Assembly: GCA_029009095.1 (NCBI GenBank)
Contig: JAQXJT010000019.1
Location: 1-48,348 of the forward strand
Direction of reading: 5' to 3'
DNA length: 48,348 nt
Origin: a bacterium
GTDB lineage: Bacteria > Bacillota > Clostridia > Oscillospirales > Oscillospiraceae
The notes beneath the pieces are model-generated. The model was given only the letters and a program-made list of their open reading frames with translations, made no database searches and had not been told where the DNA came from. Numbering within the stretch: the stretch's first letter is position 1; each line of letters starts with the position of its first letter. Shown here one piece after another: positions 13,741 through 22,800 of this stretch. The position numbers and the translations under genes are program-made.

Positions 13741-14460
13741 ATGGACAACACACAGAGCGCCTACCATCGGGTGCTTTTGAAGCTCAGCGGCGAAGCGCTG
13801 GCCGGCGAGGGAGGAACCGGGCTGGATTTCCGGAAAATGAAGGAGGTCTGCCAGGTCATCGCCCGCTGTGTGGAGCAGGGAGTGGAGATCGGCATCGTGG
13901 TCGGCGCGGGCAATTTCTGGCGCGGCGTGAAGAACGGCGAAGGGCACATGGACCGCGCACAGGCCGATTACATGGGTATGCTGGCCACGGTGATGAACTG
14001 TCTGGCATTGCAGGATGTTCTGGGCCAGTGCGGCGTGTCCGCCAAAGTCCAGACCGCGCTTTCCATCCAGTCCATCGGCGAGACCTTCGATGTGAAGAAG
14101 GCCGACGAGTACCTGAAAAGCGGCAGCGTGGTGATCTTTGGCTGCGGCACCGGCAGCCCCTACTTCTCCACGGATACCGGCGCGGTGCTCCGGGCGGCGC
14201 TCATCGGCGCGGACGCCATCCTGCTGGCCAAGAACATCGACGGCGTCTACTCTGCCGACCCCCGAACAGACCCCACCGCCGTGCGCTACGATGAACTGAG
14301 CTACGACGAGGTGCTCTCCCGCCATCTGGCGGTCATGGACTCCACGGCCACCTGTATGGCCATGGACAACCATATTCCCATTCTGGTTTTCGCACTGGCG
14401 GAGCCGGAAAACATCCTGCGTGCCGTCCGTGGCGAAGTCACCGGCACCATAGTACGATAA
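13741..14460 (+). CDS. pyrH: uridylate kinase (UMP kinase)
   Basis: The 239-aa product phosphorylates UMP to UDP with ATP, a step specific to the bacterial hexameric enzyme of the amino-acid-kinase fold. Motifs seen are the nucleotide-binding start YHRVLLKLSGEAL, the glycine-rich IGIVVGAGNFWRG, the UMP-site MDRAQADYMGMLATVMN, and CGTGSPYFSTDTGAVLRA with AILLAKNIDGVYSADPRTDP. Length is normal. ATG 13741 has the SD GGGAGG. It opens an eight-gene operon and is followed by frr after 19 bp, the usual neighbour order. Confidence 0.97.
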   Translation: MDNTQSAYHRVLLKLSGEALAGEGGTGLDFRKMKEVCQVIARCVEQGVEIGIVVGAGNFWRGVKNGEGHMDRAQADYMGMLATVMNCLALQDVLGQCGVSAKVQTALSIQSIGETFDVKKADEYLKSGSVVIFGCGTGSPYFSTDTGAVLRAALIGADAILLAKNIDGVYSADPRTDPTAVRYDELSYDEVLSRHLAVMDSTATCMAMDNHIPILVFALAEPENILRAVRGEVTGTIVR

Positions 14461-14479
14461 AAATCAGGAGGAAACAAAC

Positions 14480-15034
14480 ATGGCAGCAGAGCTTCAAGAG
14501 TATAAGGAGAAAATGATCCGCACCACCGAGGTGCTCACCACCCAGTTCGGCGCCGTCCGCGCAGGCCGCGCCAACTCCGCTGTCCTCGACCAGATCGAGG
14601 TGGAGTACTACGGCACGCCCACCCCCATCAAGCAGATCGCCTCCGTGTCTTCCCCCGACGCCCGCACCCTGCTCATCCAGCCCTGGGACGCCTCCGCGCT
14701 CAAGAACATCGAGAAGGCCATTCAGGCCTCCGATCTGGGCATCAACCCCCAGAATGACGGGCGCAGCATCCGTCTGGTGTTCCCTCAGCTCACCGAGGAG
14801 CGCCGTAAGGAGCTGGCCAAGCAGGTGCGCAAGTACGGAGAGGACGCCAAGGTGGCCGTGCGCAACGTCCGCCGGGACGCCATGGACAAGTTCAAGAAGC
14901 TCCAGAAGAAGTCTGAGATCACCGAGGACGATCTGAAGGATCTGGAAAAGGATCTTCAGAAGCTTACCGACGATTATATCAAGGAAGTGGAGAAGCTCAC
15001 CGACGCCAAGGAAAAGGAACTCTTCGAGATCTGA
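14480..15034 (+). CDS. frr: ribosome recycling factor
   Basis: The 184-aa product is standard length. With EF-G it splits post-termination ribosomes into subunits. It has the family features: N-terminal helix with TTQFGAVRAGRANSAVLDQIEVEYYG, the hinge PTPIKQIASVSSPDARTLLIQPWD, and the long C-terminal helical bundle segment RKELAKQVRKYGEDAKVAVRNVRRDA. The SD AGGAGG lies 8 nt before the ATG. It lies between pyrH and uppS as in many Firmicutes. Confidence 0.97.
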   Translation: MAAELQEYKEKMIRTTEVLTTQFGAVRAGRANSAVLDQIEVEYYGTPTPIKQIASVSSPDARTLLIQPWDASALKNIEKAIQASDLGINPQNDGRSIRLVFPQLTEERRKELAKQVRKYGEDAKVAVRNVRRDAMDKFKKLQKKSEITEDDLKDLEKDLQKLTDDYIKEVEKLTDAKEKELFEI

Positions 15035-15038
15035 CGCT

Positions 15039-15755
15039 ATGGGGATGAAAACTCCGGCGGGGGAGAACGGCAGTATCCCCCGCCATATTTCCATCATTAT
15101 GGATGGGAACGGCCGCTGGGCACAGCGCCGGGGACTGCCCCGCAGCGCCGGCCACAAGGCCGGGGCGGAGACCTTCCGGCGCATCGCCCGCTACTGCAAG
15201 GATCTGGGCGTGGAGTATCTGACGGTCTACGCCTTCTCCACGGAGAACTGGAAGCGCCCCGCCGAGGAGGTGGGCACCATCATGGGATTGCTGGAGAAGT
15301 ATCTGCTGGACTCCATCGCCGAGATGGAGGAAGACCGCATCCGGCTGCGCTTTTTCGGCGACCTCAGCGCCCTCAGCCCCCGGCTGCAGGAGCTGATCGC
15401 CCGCACCGCCGAGATCGCCGGGCGGCTGCCCGGCTGCTTCCAGGCCAATGTGTGTTTGAACTACGGGGGGCGGGACGAGATCGTCCGGGCCGCCCGGGCT
15501 CTGGCCGAGAGCGGGGAGGAGTGGAGCGAAGAAAACTTCGAGCGACATCTGGACAGCGCCGGCATCCCGGACCCCGAGCTCATAATCCGCCCCGGTGGGG
15601 AATACCGTGTATCGAATTTTCTTCTCTGGCAGAGCGCCTATGCGGAGTATGTTTTCTCTCCCAAGCTCTGGCCTGACTTCCAGACGGAGGATATTGATGA
15701 CGCCATCGCCCGATACCGGACAAGAGACAGAAGATTTGGAGGCGTCCAGACTTGA
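15039..15755 (+). CDS. uppS: isoprenyl transferase (undecaprenyl diphosphate synthase)
   Basis: The 238-aa cis-prenyltransferase builds the C55 lipid carrier for cell-wall synthesis from farnesyl diphosphate and IPP. It has the conserved pyrophosphate loop HISIIMDGNGRWAQRRGLPR, HKAGAETFRRI, the YAFSTENWKRP loop, and the C-terminal RPGGEYRVSNFLLWQSAYAE motif. The start is ATG 15039 or ATG 15045 (GGGATG); both are weakly supported by SD. Its last 4 bases overlap cdsA. Confidence 0.95.
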   Translation: MGMKTPAGENGSIPRHISIIMDGNGRWAQRRGLPRSAGHKAGAETFRRIARYCKDLGVEYLTVYAFSTENWKRPAEEVGTIMGLLEKYLLDSIAEMEEDRIRLRFFGDLSALSPRLQELIARTAEIAGRLPGCFQANVCLNYGGRDEIVRAARALAESGEEWSEENFERHLDSAGIPDPELIIRPGGEYRVSNFLLWQSAYAEYVFSPKLWPDFQTEDIDDAIARYRTRDRRFGGVQT

Positions 15756-16579
15756 AGACAAGAGTGATCACGGCGGTCGTGGGTATTCCGCTGATTTTCT
15801 ATGCGGTGCTGTTCGCGCCCATCTATGTCATGGGGACGCTGATGGGCGCCATTTGCGCCATCGCTGTGTGGGAGTTTATGCACTGCGTCTACCCCGCTAC
15901 CCGGGTCTATGTGGCCGTCTGGCCCATGCTGGTGGCTTTCATCATGCCTTTCTGGCTCTCCGTGCGGGGGCAGGACGCCTCCCTCTATACGCTGGGCTAC
16001 TGGCTGTTTTTCGCCCTCTCCGTGTGCATGATCGCTTCGTTCCGCACCGGGGAGAGGATGAACCTCTCGGAGATGCTGGCGGGGCTCACCTCGGGCATGA
16101 TCCTGCCCATCTTCCTCACCTCCCTCATCCGTATCGGTCTGCGGGAGGATGTGGGGAGGGTGAATATGCTGCTGCCCTTCCTCATCGCCTTTTCCTGCGA
16201 CAGCGGGGCCTATTTCACCGGCTGCGCCTTCGGTAAACACAAGATGGCGCCCCACCTTTCCCCCAACAAGACTGTGGAGGGCGCGGTGGGCGGCATGGCC
16301 TGGGCCGTAGGTTTTTCCCTGCTCTACGGCGTCCTGCTCCGTTTCGCGGGCTGGCAGGTCAATTACCTGCGTCTGCTGCTCTATGCTCTGCTTGGCGGCG
16401 TGGCCTGCGAGCTGGGCGATCTCAGCTTCAGCGCCGTGAAGCGCCTGTGCGGGCAGAAGGATTACGGGCGGATCATCCCCGGCCACGGCGGGGTGCTTGA
16501 CCGCTTCGACAGCATGTATTTTACGGCTCCCATGGTGGAGATCCTGACATTCTGGTTCCCCGCCCTGACCCGTTTTTAA
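15752..16579 (+). CDS. cdsA: phosphatidate cytidylyltransferase
   Basis: The 275-aa membrane enzyme makes CDP-diacylglycerol from phosphatidic acid and CTP, feeding phospholipid synthesis. About eight membrane segments precede the CDP-DG synthase signature in the C-terminal third (SAVKRLCGQKDYGRIIPGHGGVLDRFDS). The start is a TTG at 15752 overlapping the uppS stop (TTGA), with GGAGGCG 8 nt upstream, so translation is coupled to uppS. FSCDSGAYFTGCAFGKHKMAPHLSPNKTVEG is the conserved cytoplasmic loop. Confidence 0.95.
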   Translation: MKTRVITAVVGIPLIFYAVLFAPIYVMGTLMGAICAIAVWEFMHCVYPATRVYVAVWPMLVAFIMPFWLSVRGQDASLYTLGYWLFFALSVCMIASFRTGERMNLSEMLAGLTSGMILPIFLTSLIRIGLREDVGRVNMLLPFLIAFSCDSGAYFTGCAFGKHKMAPHLSPNKTVEGAVGGMAWAVGFSLLYGVLLRFAGWQVNYLRLLLYALLGGVACELGDLSFSAVKRLCGQKDYGRIIPGHGGVLDRFDSMYFTAPMVEILTFWFPALTRF

Positions 16580-16591
16580 CAGGAGAACGAC

Positions 16592-17737
16592 ATGGTAAAG
16601 GGTATTTCCATTCTCGGCTCCACCGGCTCTATCGGACGGCAGACCGCAGCTGCGGCCAGCCGTCTTGGTATTCCCGTCCGTGCTCTGGCCGCCCGGCGGG
16701 ATATTGACCGGCTGGAGGAACAGTGCCGGGCGCTGCGCCCCAGCATGGCGGCCGTCACCGACGAGGCGGCGGCCGGGGAGCTGGCCAGGCGGCTGAGTGA
16801 TACGGATGTGCGCGTGCTGGGGGGAGAAGAGTCGCTGACGGAGGCGGCGCTCTGCCCGGACTGCGACTGCGTGGTCACCGCCGTCTCAGGCAGCGTGGGG
16901 CTCAGACCCACGCTGGCCGCCATCCGGGCGGGACGGCGCATCGCACTGGCCAACAAGGAGACGCTGGTCTGCGCCGGGGAGATCGTCATGGCCGAAGCGG
17001 AAAAGTACCGTGCGGAGATCATCCCCGTGGACAGCGAGCACTCGGCCATTTTCCAGAGCATGGCCGGGCGGAACAGGAGCGAGCTGAAGCGCATCCTGCT
17101 CACCGGCTCCGGCGGGCCCTTCCGGGGCTGGAGCTGGGAGGAGACGGAGAATGTCACCCCGGAGATGGCCGTGCGCCATCCCAACTGGAGTATGGGGGCG
17201 AAGATCAGCGTGGACAGCGCCACCATGATGAATAAGGGGCTGGAGTTTATCGAGGCCATGCACCTCTTTGCCGTTTCTCCGGATCAGATCCACATCCTCA
17301 TCCATCCGGAGAGCGCCATCCACTCTATGGTGGAACTGCTGGACGGCACGGTGATCGCCCAGCTGGGCACGGCGGATATGGGCCTGCCCATCCAGTACGC
17401 CCTGACATGGCCCGAGCGCTGCCCCTCGGCGGCGGGGACGCTGGACTTTGTCAAAATGGGCGCGTTCCACTTCGAGGAGCCGGACTATTCCAGGCTCCCC
17501 TGCCTCCGCCTGGCGGTGGAGTGCGCCGGAGCCGGCGGGAGCGCCCCCTGCGTCCTCTCGGCCGCCAACGAGGCGGCGGTGGCGGCGTTTCTGGGGAAGA
17601 AAATCGGGTATCATAGGATCTACGAGCTGGTGGACGGTGCCGTGAGCGCCCTGGCGGAGGGGGGACACCCCGATCTGGAGGAGATCCTCCGCAAAGACCG
17701 CGCCGCCAGAGAGTTTGTCAACAGGGAGATCGGGTAA
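16592..17737 (+). CDS. dxr: 1-deoxy-D-xylulose 5-phosphate reductoisomerase
   Basis: The 381-aa NADPH-dependent enzyme converts DXP to MEP, the committed step of the MEP isoprenoid pathway. Motifs are the NADPH loop GSTGSIGRQT at the N-terminus, ALANKETLVCAGEIVM, the catalytic metal-site DSEHSAIFQ, LTGSGGPFRG and HPNWSMGAKISVDSATMMNKGLE. The length is slightly short for the family but all catalytic motifs are present. SD AGGAGAACGAC precedes ATG 16592. With ispG in the same operon it shows that IPP is made by the MEP route. Confidence 0.97.
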   Translation: MVKGISILGSTGSIGRQTAAAASRLGIPVRALAARRDIDRLEEQCRALRPSMAAVTDEAAAGELARRLSDTDVRVLGGEESLTEAALCPDCDCVVTAVSGSVGLRPTLAAIRAGRRIALANKETLVCAGEIVMAEAEKYRAEIIPVDSEHSAIFQSMAGRNRSELKRILLTGSGGPFRGWSWEETENVTPEMAVRHPNWSMGAKISVDSATMMNKGLEFIEAMHLFAVSPDQIHILIHPESAIHSMVELLDGTVIAQLGTADMGLPIQYALTWPERCPSAAGTLDFVKMGAFHFEEPDYSRLPCLRLAVECAGAGGSAPCVLSAANEAAVAAFLGKKIGYHRIYELVDGAVSALAEGGHPDLEEILRKDRAAREFVNREIG

Positions 17738-17743
17738 AGTTCT

Positions 17744-18799
17744 ATGTATTATCTCTTAGCCATTCTGGGTTTTGGCCTGCTGATCACCATTCATGAGCTG
17801 GGTCATTTCATCGCGGCCAAGGCCAGCGGTGTCAAGGTTCTGGAGTTTTCCGTGGGCATGGGCCCGAAGCTGCTGCAAAAAGCGGCGGGGGAGACCACCT
17901 ACTCTCTCCGCTGTCTGCCCATCGGCGGATACTGCGCCATGGAGGGGGAGGATGTGGCCTCTGACGACCCCCGGGCGTTCAGTAACCAGAAGCTCTGGAA
18001 AAGGCTGCTCATTCTGGTGGCCGGGTCGGGCATGAACTTTCTGCTGGGCTTCGTGTTGGTGTGCGTGGTCTTCGCCGGAGCGGCGGGCTTCAACGGCACA
18101 GACATCGCTTCCTTCCGGGAGGGGTGCCCTTACGAGGGGGATCTGCTGCCGGGCGACACCATCTACATGGTGAACGGCGAGCGCACCTATTTCAGCGGCA
18201 ATTTTGTGGAGGCCATGAACCGTGGCAGTGGGGAGGGCAGCTGTGATCTGGTGCTCATCCGGGACGGAAAAAGGGTGGAGCTGAACGACTACCCCCTCGT
18301 CCCCGTGGAGTTCACCGAGCCGGACGGCAGCACGGTGCGGCGCTACGGCATCAATTTCGCCCCGACGCCCAACACCTTTGCCAACTGGCTGCGCTATTCC
18401 TGGTGGAGCTGCCTGGACTTCGTGCGCATGGTGCGCATGGGGCTGGGGCAGTTGCTCAGCGGCAGCGCGGGGGTCAAGGATATGACCGGCGCGGTGGGCA
18501 TGGTGGTGATGATCGGTGAGATGGGGGAGAACGCCTCCAACGCGGCCGAGGGACTGAAGAATATCGCCTACTTTGTGGCATTTCTGGCCGTGAACCTGGC
18601 GGTGATGAATATGCTGCCCATCCCGGCCCTGGACGGCGGCCATGTTTTCACGCTGCTGTTGAGCTCCGGGTGGGAAAAGCTAAGCGGCAGGAAGCCCGAC
18701 CCCCGGATCGAGGGCTATATCCACGCGGCGGGTATGGTGGTGCTGCTGGGCCTGATCGCCGTGGTCATGTATAACGATGTGATGAGGTTGCTGCGCTGA
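17744..18799 (+). CDS. rseP: site-2 family zinc metalloprotease RseP (M50)
   Basis: The 351-aa intramembrane protease has its zinc-binding HELGHF motif in the first membrane helix (residues ~18-23) and the third metal ligand region NLAVMNMLPIPALDGGH in the C-terminal part, with a PDZ-like domain between (GCPYEGDLLPGDTIYMVNGERTYF). It cleaves within membrane segments of regulators such as anti-sigma factors; the target here is unknown. It starts 6 bp after dxr, and its stop overlaps the ispG start by one base. Confidence 0.94.
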   Translation: MYYLLAILGFGLLITIHELGHFIAAKASGVKVLEFSVGMGPKLLQKAAGETTYSLRCLPIGGYCAMEGEDVASDDPRAFSNQKLWKRLLILVAGSGMNFLLGFVLVCVVFAGAAGFNGTDIASFREGCPYEGDLLPGDTIYMVNGERTYFSGNFVEAMNRGSGEGSCDLVLIRDGKRVELNDYPLVPVEFTEPDGSTVRRYGINFAPTPNTFANWLRYSWWSCLDFVRMVRMGLGQLLSGSAGVKDMTGAVGMVVMIGEMGENASNAAEGLKNIAYFVAFLAVNLAVMNMLPIPALDGGHVFTLLLSSGWEKLSGRKPDPRIEGYIHAAGMVVLLGLIAVVMYNDVMRLLR

Positions 18800-19848
18800 T
18801 GAACAGAAAAGATACGAAAACCATCTATGTCCGGGGCGTCCCCATCGGGGGCGGCCATCCCATCCCGGTGCAGTCCATGACCAACACCCACACGGAGGAT
18901 GTGGAGGCCACGCTGGAGCAGATCCGCCGCCTGGAGGAGGCGGGCTGTCAGATCGTGCGTCTGGCGGTGCCCCATCTGCTGGCGGCCCGGGCGCTGAAGG
19001 ACATCCGCCGGGGCACAGATATGCCGCTGGTAGCGGACATCCACTTTGACTATAAGTTGGCGCTGGCAGCGGTGGAGGCGGGCTTTGACAAGATCCGCAT
19101 CAACCCCGGCAACATCGGCTCCCCCCAGCGGGTGAAAGCCGTGGCGGACGCCTGCCGGGAGCGGGGCATCCCCATCCGCATCGGCGTCAACGGCGGCTCA
19201 CTGGAAAAGGAGATCCTTGAACGCTACGGCTGGAGCGCCGAGGGAATGTGCCGCAGCGCTCTGCGTCACGCCGGGATGCTGGAGCAGTGCGGTTTCCACG
19301 ACATCTGCATCTCTCTGAAGGCCTCCGATCCGGCGCTGACCGTGGAGGCCAACCGGCGGATGAGCGAGCTTTGCGACTACCCGCTGCATGTGGGTGTCAC
19401 CGAGGCGGGCACCACGGAGCTGGGCGTGCTGCGCAGCGCGGCGGGCATCGGCTCGCTCCTCCTTGACGGCATCGGCGACACCATCCGCGTGTCGCTGACC
19501 GACGACCCGGTGGAGGAGGTCAAAGCCGGGATCAAGCTGCTGAAAGCGCTGAATCTTCGGGGCGGCGTGCACTTTGTCTCCTGCCCCAGCTGCGGGCGGA
19601 CCGAGTATGACCTCTTCGGCACCGCCAGAGCGGTGGAGCAGCGGCTGAAGGATAAGAACTGGGACATCACCGTGGCCGTGATGGGCTGCGTGGTCAATGG
19701 CCCCGGAGAGGCGTCCCACGCCGACTACGGTATCGCCGGGGGTAAGAAAGAGGGCGTCATCTTCAAGAAAGGCGTGCCCGTGGCGCGGGTGGCCGTGGCG
19801 GAGCTGGCGGAACATCTGGTGGCGCTCATCGAAAGCGAGAACAGTTAA
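18799..19848 (+). CDS. ispG: 4-hydroxy-3-methylbut-2-enyl-diphosphate synthase
   Basis: The 349-aa iron-sulfur enzyme converts MEcPP to HMBPP, the penultimate MEP step. Seen are VQSMTNTHTEDV near the N-terminus, the TIM-barrel PLVADIHFDYKLAL, RINPGNIG and GVNGGSLEKEIL, and the [4Fe-4S] ligands SCPSCGRTEYDL (Cys-x2-Cys) with the third cysteine in VMGCVVNGPGEASHADYGIAGG. ATG 18799 overlaps the rseP stop and the ispG stop overlaps polC, so all three are translationally coupled. Confidence 0.97.
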   Translation: MNRKDTKTIYVRGVPIGGGHPIPVQSMTNTHTEDVEATLEQIRRLEEAGCQIVRLAVPHLLAARALKDIRRGTDMPLVADIHFDYKLALAAVEAGFDKIRINPGNIGSPQRVKAVADACRERGIPIRIGVNGGSLEKEILERYGWSAEGMCRSALRHAGMLEQCGFHDICISLKASDPALTVEANRRMSELCDYPLHVGVTEAGTTELGVLRSAAGIGSLLLDGIGDTIRVSLTDDPVEEVKAGIKLLKALNLRGGVHFVSCPSCGRTEYDLFGTARAVEQRLKDKNWDITVAVMGCVVNGPGEASHADYGIAGGKKEGVIFKKGVPVARVAVAELAEHLVALIESENS

Positions 19849-22800
19849 TGGAAGAAACGGCATTTCTGGATATATTTCCCTTTTGCAATTCCCTCTCCTA
19901 CTGCTGCGGCGGCTTGCAGCAGGCCCGGGTGCGTAATGTGGTGGTGTCCCGGCAGGATATGACCATGGAGGCCACGGTCTGGTTTGCCCGGGAGCCCAGC
20001 GCCGGTGAGCGCCGGGCGATCTGCGAGCGCATCGCCGCGGAGTACGGCCTGACGGGGGTACATATCCGCCCGGAATTCCCCCAGACCCTCCGGGTGGAGC
20101 TGCCCGCGGAAAAAAGCGGCGGGAAAAAGAGCGGCGGCAAGGTGCTCATGGGCAGCCCCATCAAGGGATCGCTCACCGCGCTGGGCGAGCTGGACAGCAC
20201 CTCCGGCACCGTCTGCGTGGAGGGCAAGGTCTTTGCCACGGAGAACAAGGATACCCGCAAGGGCTCCGTGCTCCGCTTTTCCATCACGGACTACACCGGC
20301 AGCCTGCAGGTGTCCCAGTTCTTCCCCAAGGGGGCGGACAACAGCGCCGTGGTGGGCAAGATCCACGAGGGACAGTGGCTTCGTGTCAAGGGACATGTGG
20401 CCATGAACCGCTATGAGGGGGATTTGGGTATGACCCCGGTGTCCATCGAGGAGGTCGACCACCCCCAGAGGCAGGACAGCGGGGATGAGAAACGGGTGGA
20501 GCTTCATCTCCACACCCGCTACAGCGCCCTGGACGCCCTGACCGACCCCACCGCCGCAGTGAAGACGGCCGCCCGCTGGGGTCACCGGGCCATCGCCATC
20601 ACCGACCACGGCGTGGCGCAGGCGTTCCCGGAGGTATGGCACGCGGGCAAGAAAAACCATATCAAGATCATCTACGGGGTAGAGGGCTACTATGTGAATG
20701 ATGTGGACGATATGCTCACCGTCAACGGCGACACGGCCCTGCCCCTGGACTGCGACTTTGTTGCCTTCGATATCGAGACCACGGGTCTGGACGGGGAGAA
20801 GGATCACATTACGGAGATCGGCGCGGTGCTCTTCTCCGGGGGCCGGGTGCAGAAGAGCTATCAGACCTTTGTGAACCCCGGCGTCCCCATTCCTCCCGAG
20901 ATCGTGACCCTGACGGGCATCACCGACCGGGATGTGTACGACGCCCCCCCGGAGGCGAAAGCCGTGGGGGAATTCCTGGCTTTCGTGGGAGACCGGCCTC
21001 TGGTGGCCCACAACGCCCAGTTCGATGTGGGCTTCATCGCCCGGGTGGCCGCCGGGGCGGGACTGCCCTTTGACCCGGTCTATGTGGATACCCTGCCCCT
21101 GGCCCAGTCGCTGCTGCCCGAGCTGAAGCGTCACAAGCTGGACGCGGTATCCCGGGCGCTGGACCTGCCGGACTTCCGCCACCACCGGGCCTCCGACGAC
21201 GCGGCCGTGGCCGGGCATATCTTCGTGGAGCTACAGCAGCGGCTGCGGGAACGGGGAGCGGAGAAGCTGGCGGATGTGGAAAAGATCTGCCGGGAGGCCC
21301 GGCAGGGGAGCGGCCGCCATGTGCGGCACATCATCCTGCTGGTGCGGAACAAGACCGGACTGAAAAATCTCTACGAGCTGATCAGCAAGGCCCATCTGGA
21401 GTATTTCCGCAAAAACCCCATCATCCCCAAGAGTCTCCTGCTGCGCTACCGGGAGGGCATCATCATCGGCTCCGCCTGCGAGGCGGGCGAGGTGTTCGAC
21501 GCGGTGTTTTCCCACCGTTCCCCCGCCGAGCAGCGCCGTCTGGCGGAGTTCTACGACTTTCTGGAGATCCAGCCCCTCTGCAACAACCGTTTTCTGCTGG
21601 AAGAGGGCAGGGTCAGGAGCGAGGAGGAGCTGCGGGAGCTGAACAGGCGGATCGTCGCGCTGGCCAAGGAGCTGGGCAAGCCTTTCTGCGCCACCGGCGA
21701 CGTGCATTTCCTCGAGCCGGAGGACGAGATCTACCGTCACATCCTCCAGGCCGCCCGGAAATTCTCCGACGCCGACCGTCCGCTGCCTCTCTACTTCAAG
21801 ACCACCGACGAGATGCTGGAGGAGTTTGCCTATCTGGGCGAGGAGGACTGCCGCGCGGCGGTGGTGAGCTACCCCAACGCGATTGCCGACCAGGTGGAGG
21901 AGTTCGAACTGCTGCCGCCGGATCTATACCCGCCCTCCATTCCCCACGCGGCGGAGGATCTGGAGCGGATGGTCTGGGACAAGACCCATGAGCTTTACGG
22001 GGAAGATCCCCCGGCCATCGTGGCCGACCGGGTCAAGGAGGAGCTGGACGCCATTCTGGGCCGCCACTATGAGGTCATTTACATGAGCGCCCAGAAGCTG
22101 GTGCAGAATTCTCTGGAGCACGGCTATCTGGTGGGCAGCCGGGGCAGCGTGGGCTCGTCCCTCGTGGCCTATATGTCCGGCATCACCGAGGTCAACTCCC
22201 TGCCGCCCCACTACCGCTGCCCCGCGTGCAAGCACAGCGACTTTGAGAGCGTGGTCAACCCGGAGACGGGGGAGAAGTACGGCTGCGGCGCGGATATGCC
22301 CGACCGGCTCTGTCCCCGCTGCGGCGCGAAGATGGCCAAGGAGGGCTTTGACATCCCCTTCGAGACCTTCCTGGGCTTCGGCGGCGACAAGGTGCCCGAT
22401 ATCGACCTGAACTTCTCCGGGGAGTATCAGGCCAACGCCCACAAATACACCGAGGAGCTTTTCGGCCGGGATCATGTGTTCCGGGCCGGGACCATCGGCA
22501 CGCTGGCGGAAAAGACCGCCTACGGCTATGTGAAGAAGTATCTGGAGGAGCGGGGGCTGGTGGTCTCCAAGGCGGAGGAAAACCGGCTGGCGGCGGGCTG
22601 TGTGGGCGTAAAGCGCACCACGGGCCAGCACCCCGGCGGACTGGTCATCATTCCCCAGGACATGGATGTGACGGATTTCTGCCCCGTGCAGCACCCGGCG
22701 GACGACAACGAGGGCGGCATCATCACCACCCATTTTGAATACCACTCCATGGAGGCAAACCTCCTGAAGCTGGACGAGCTGGGCCACGACGATCCCACCA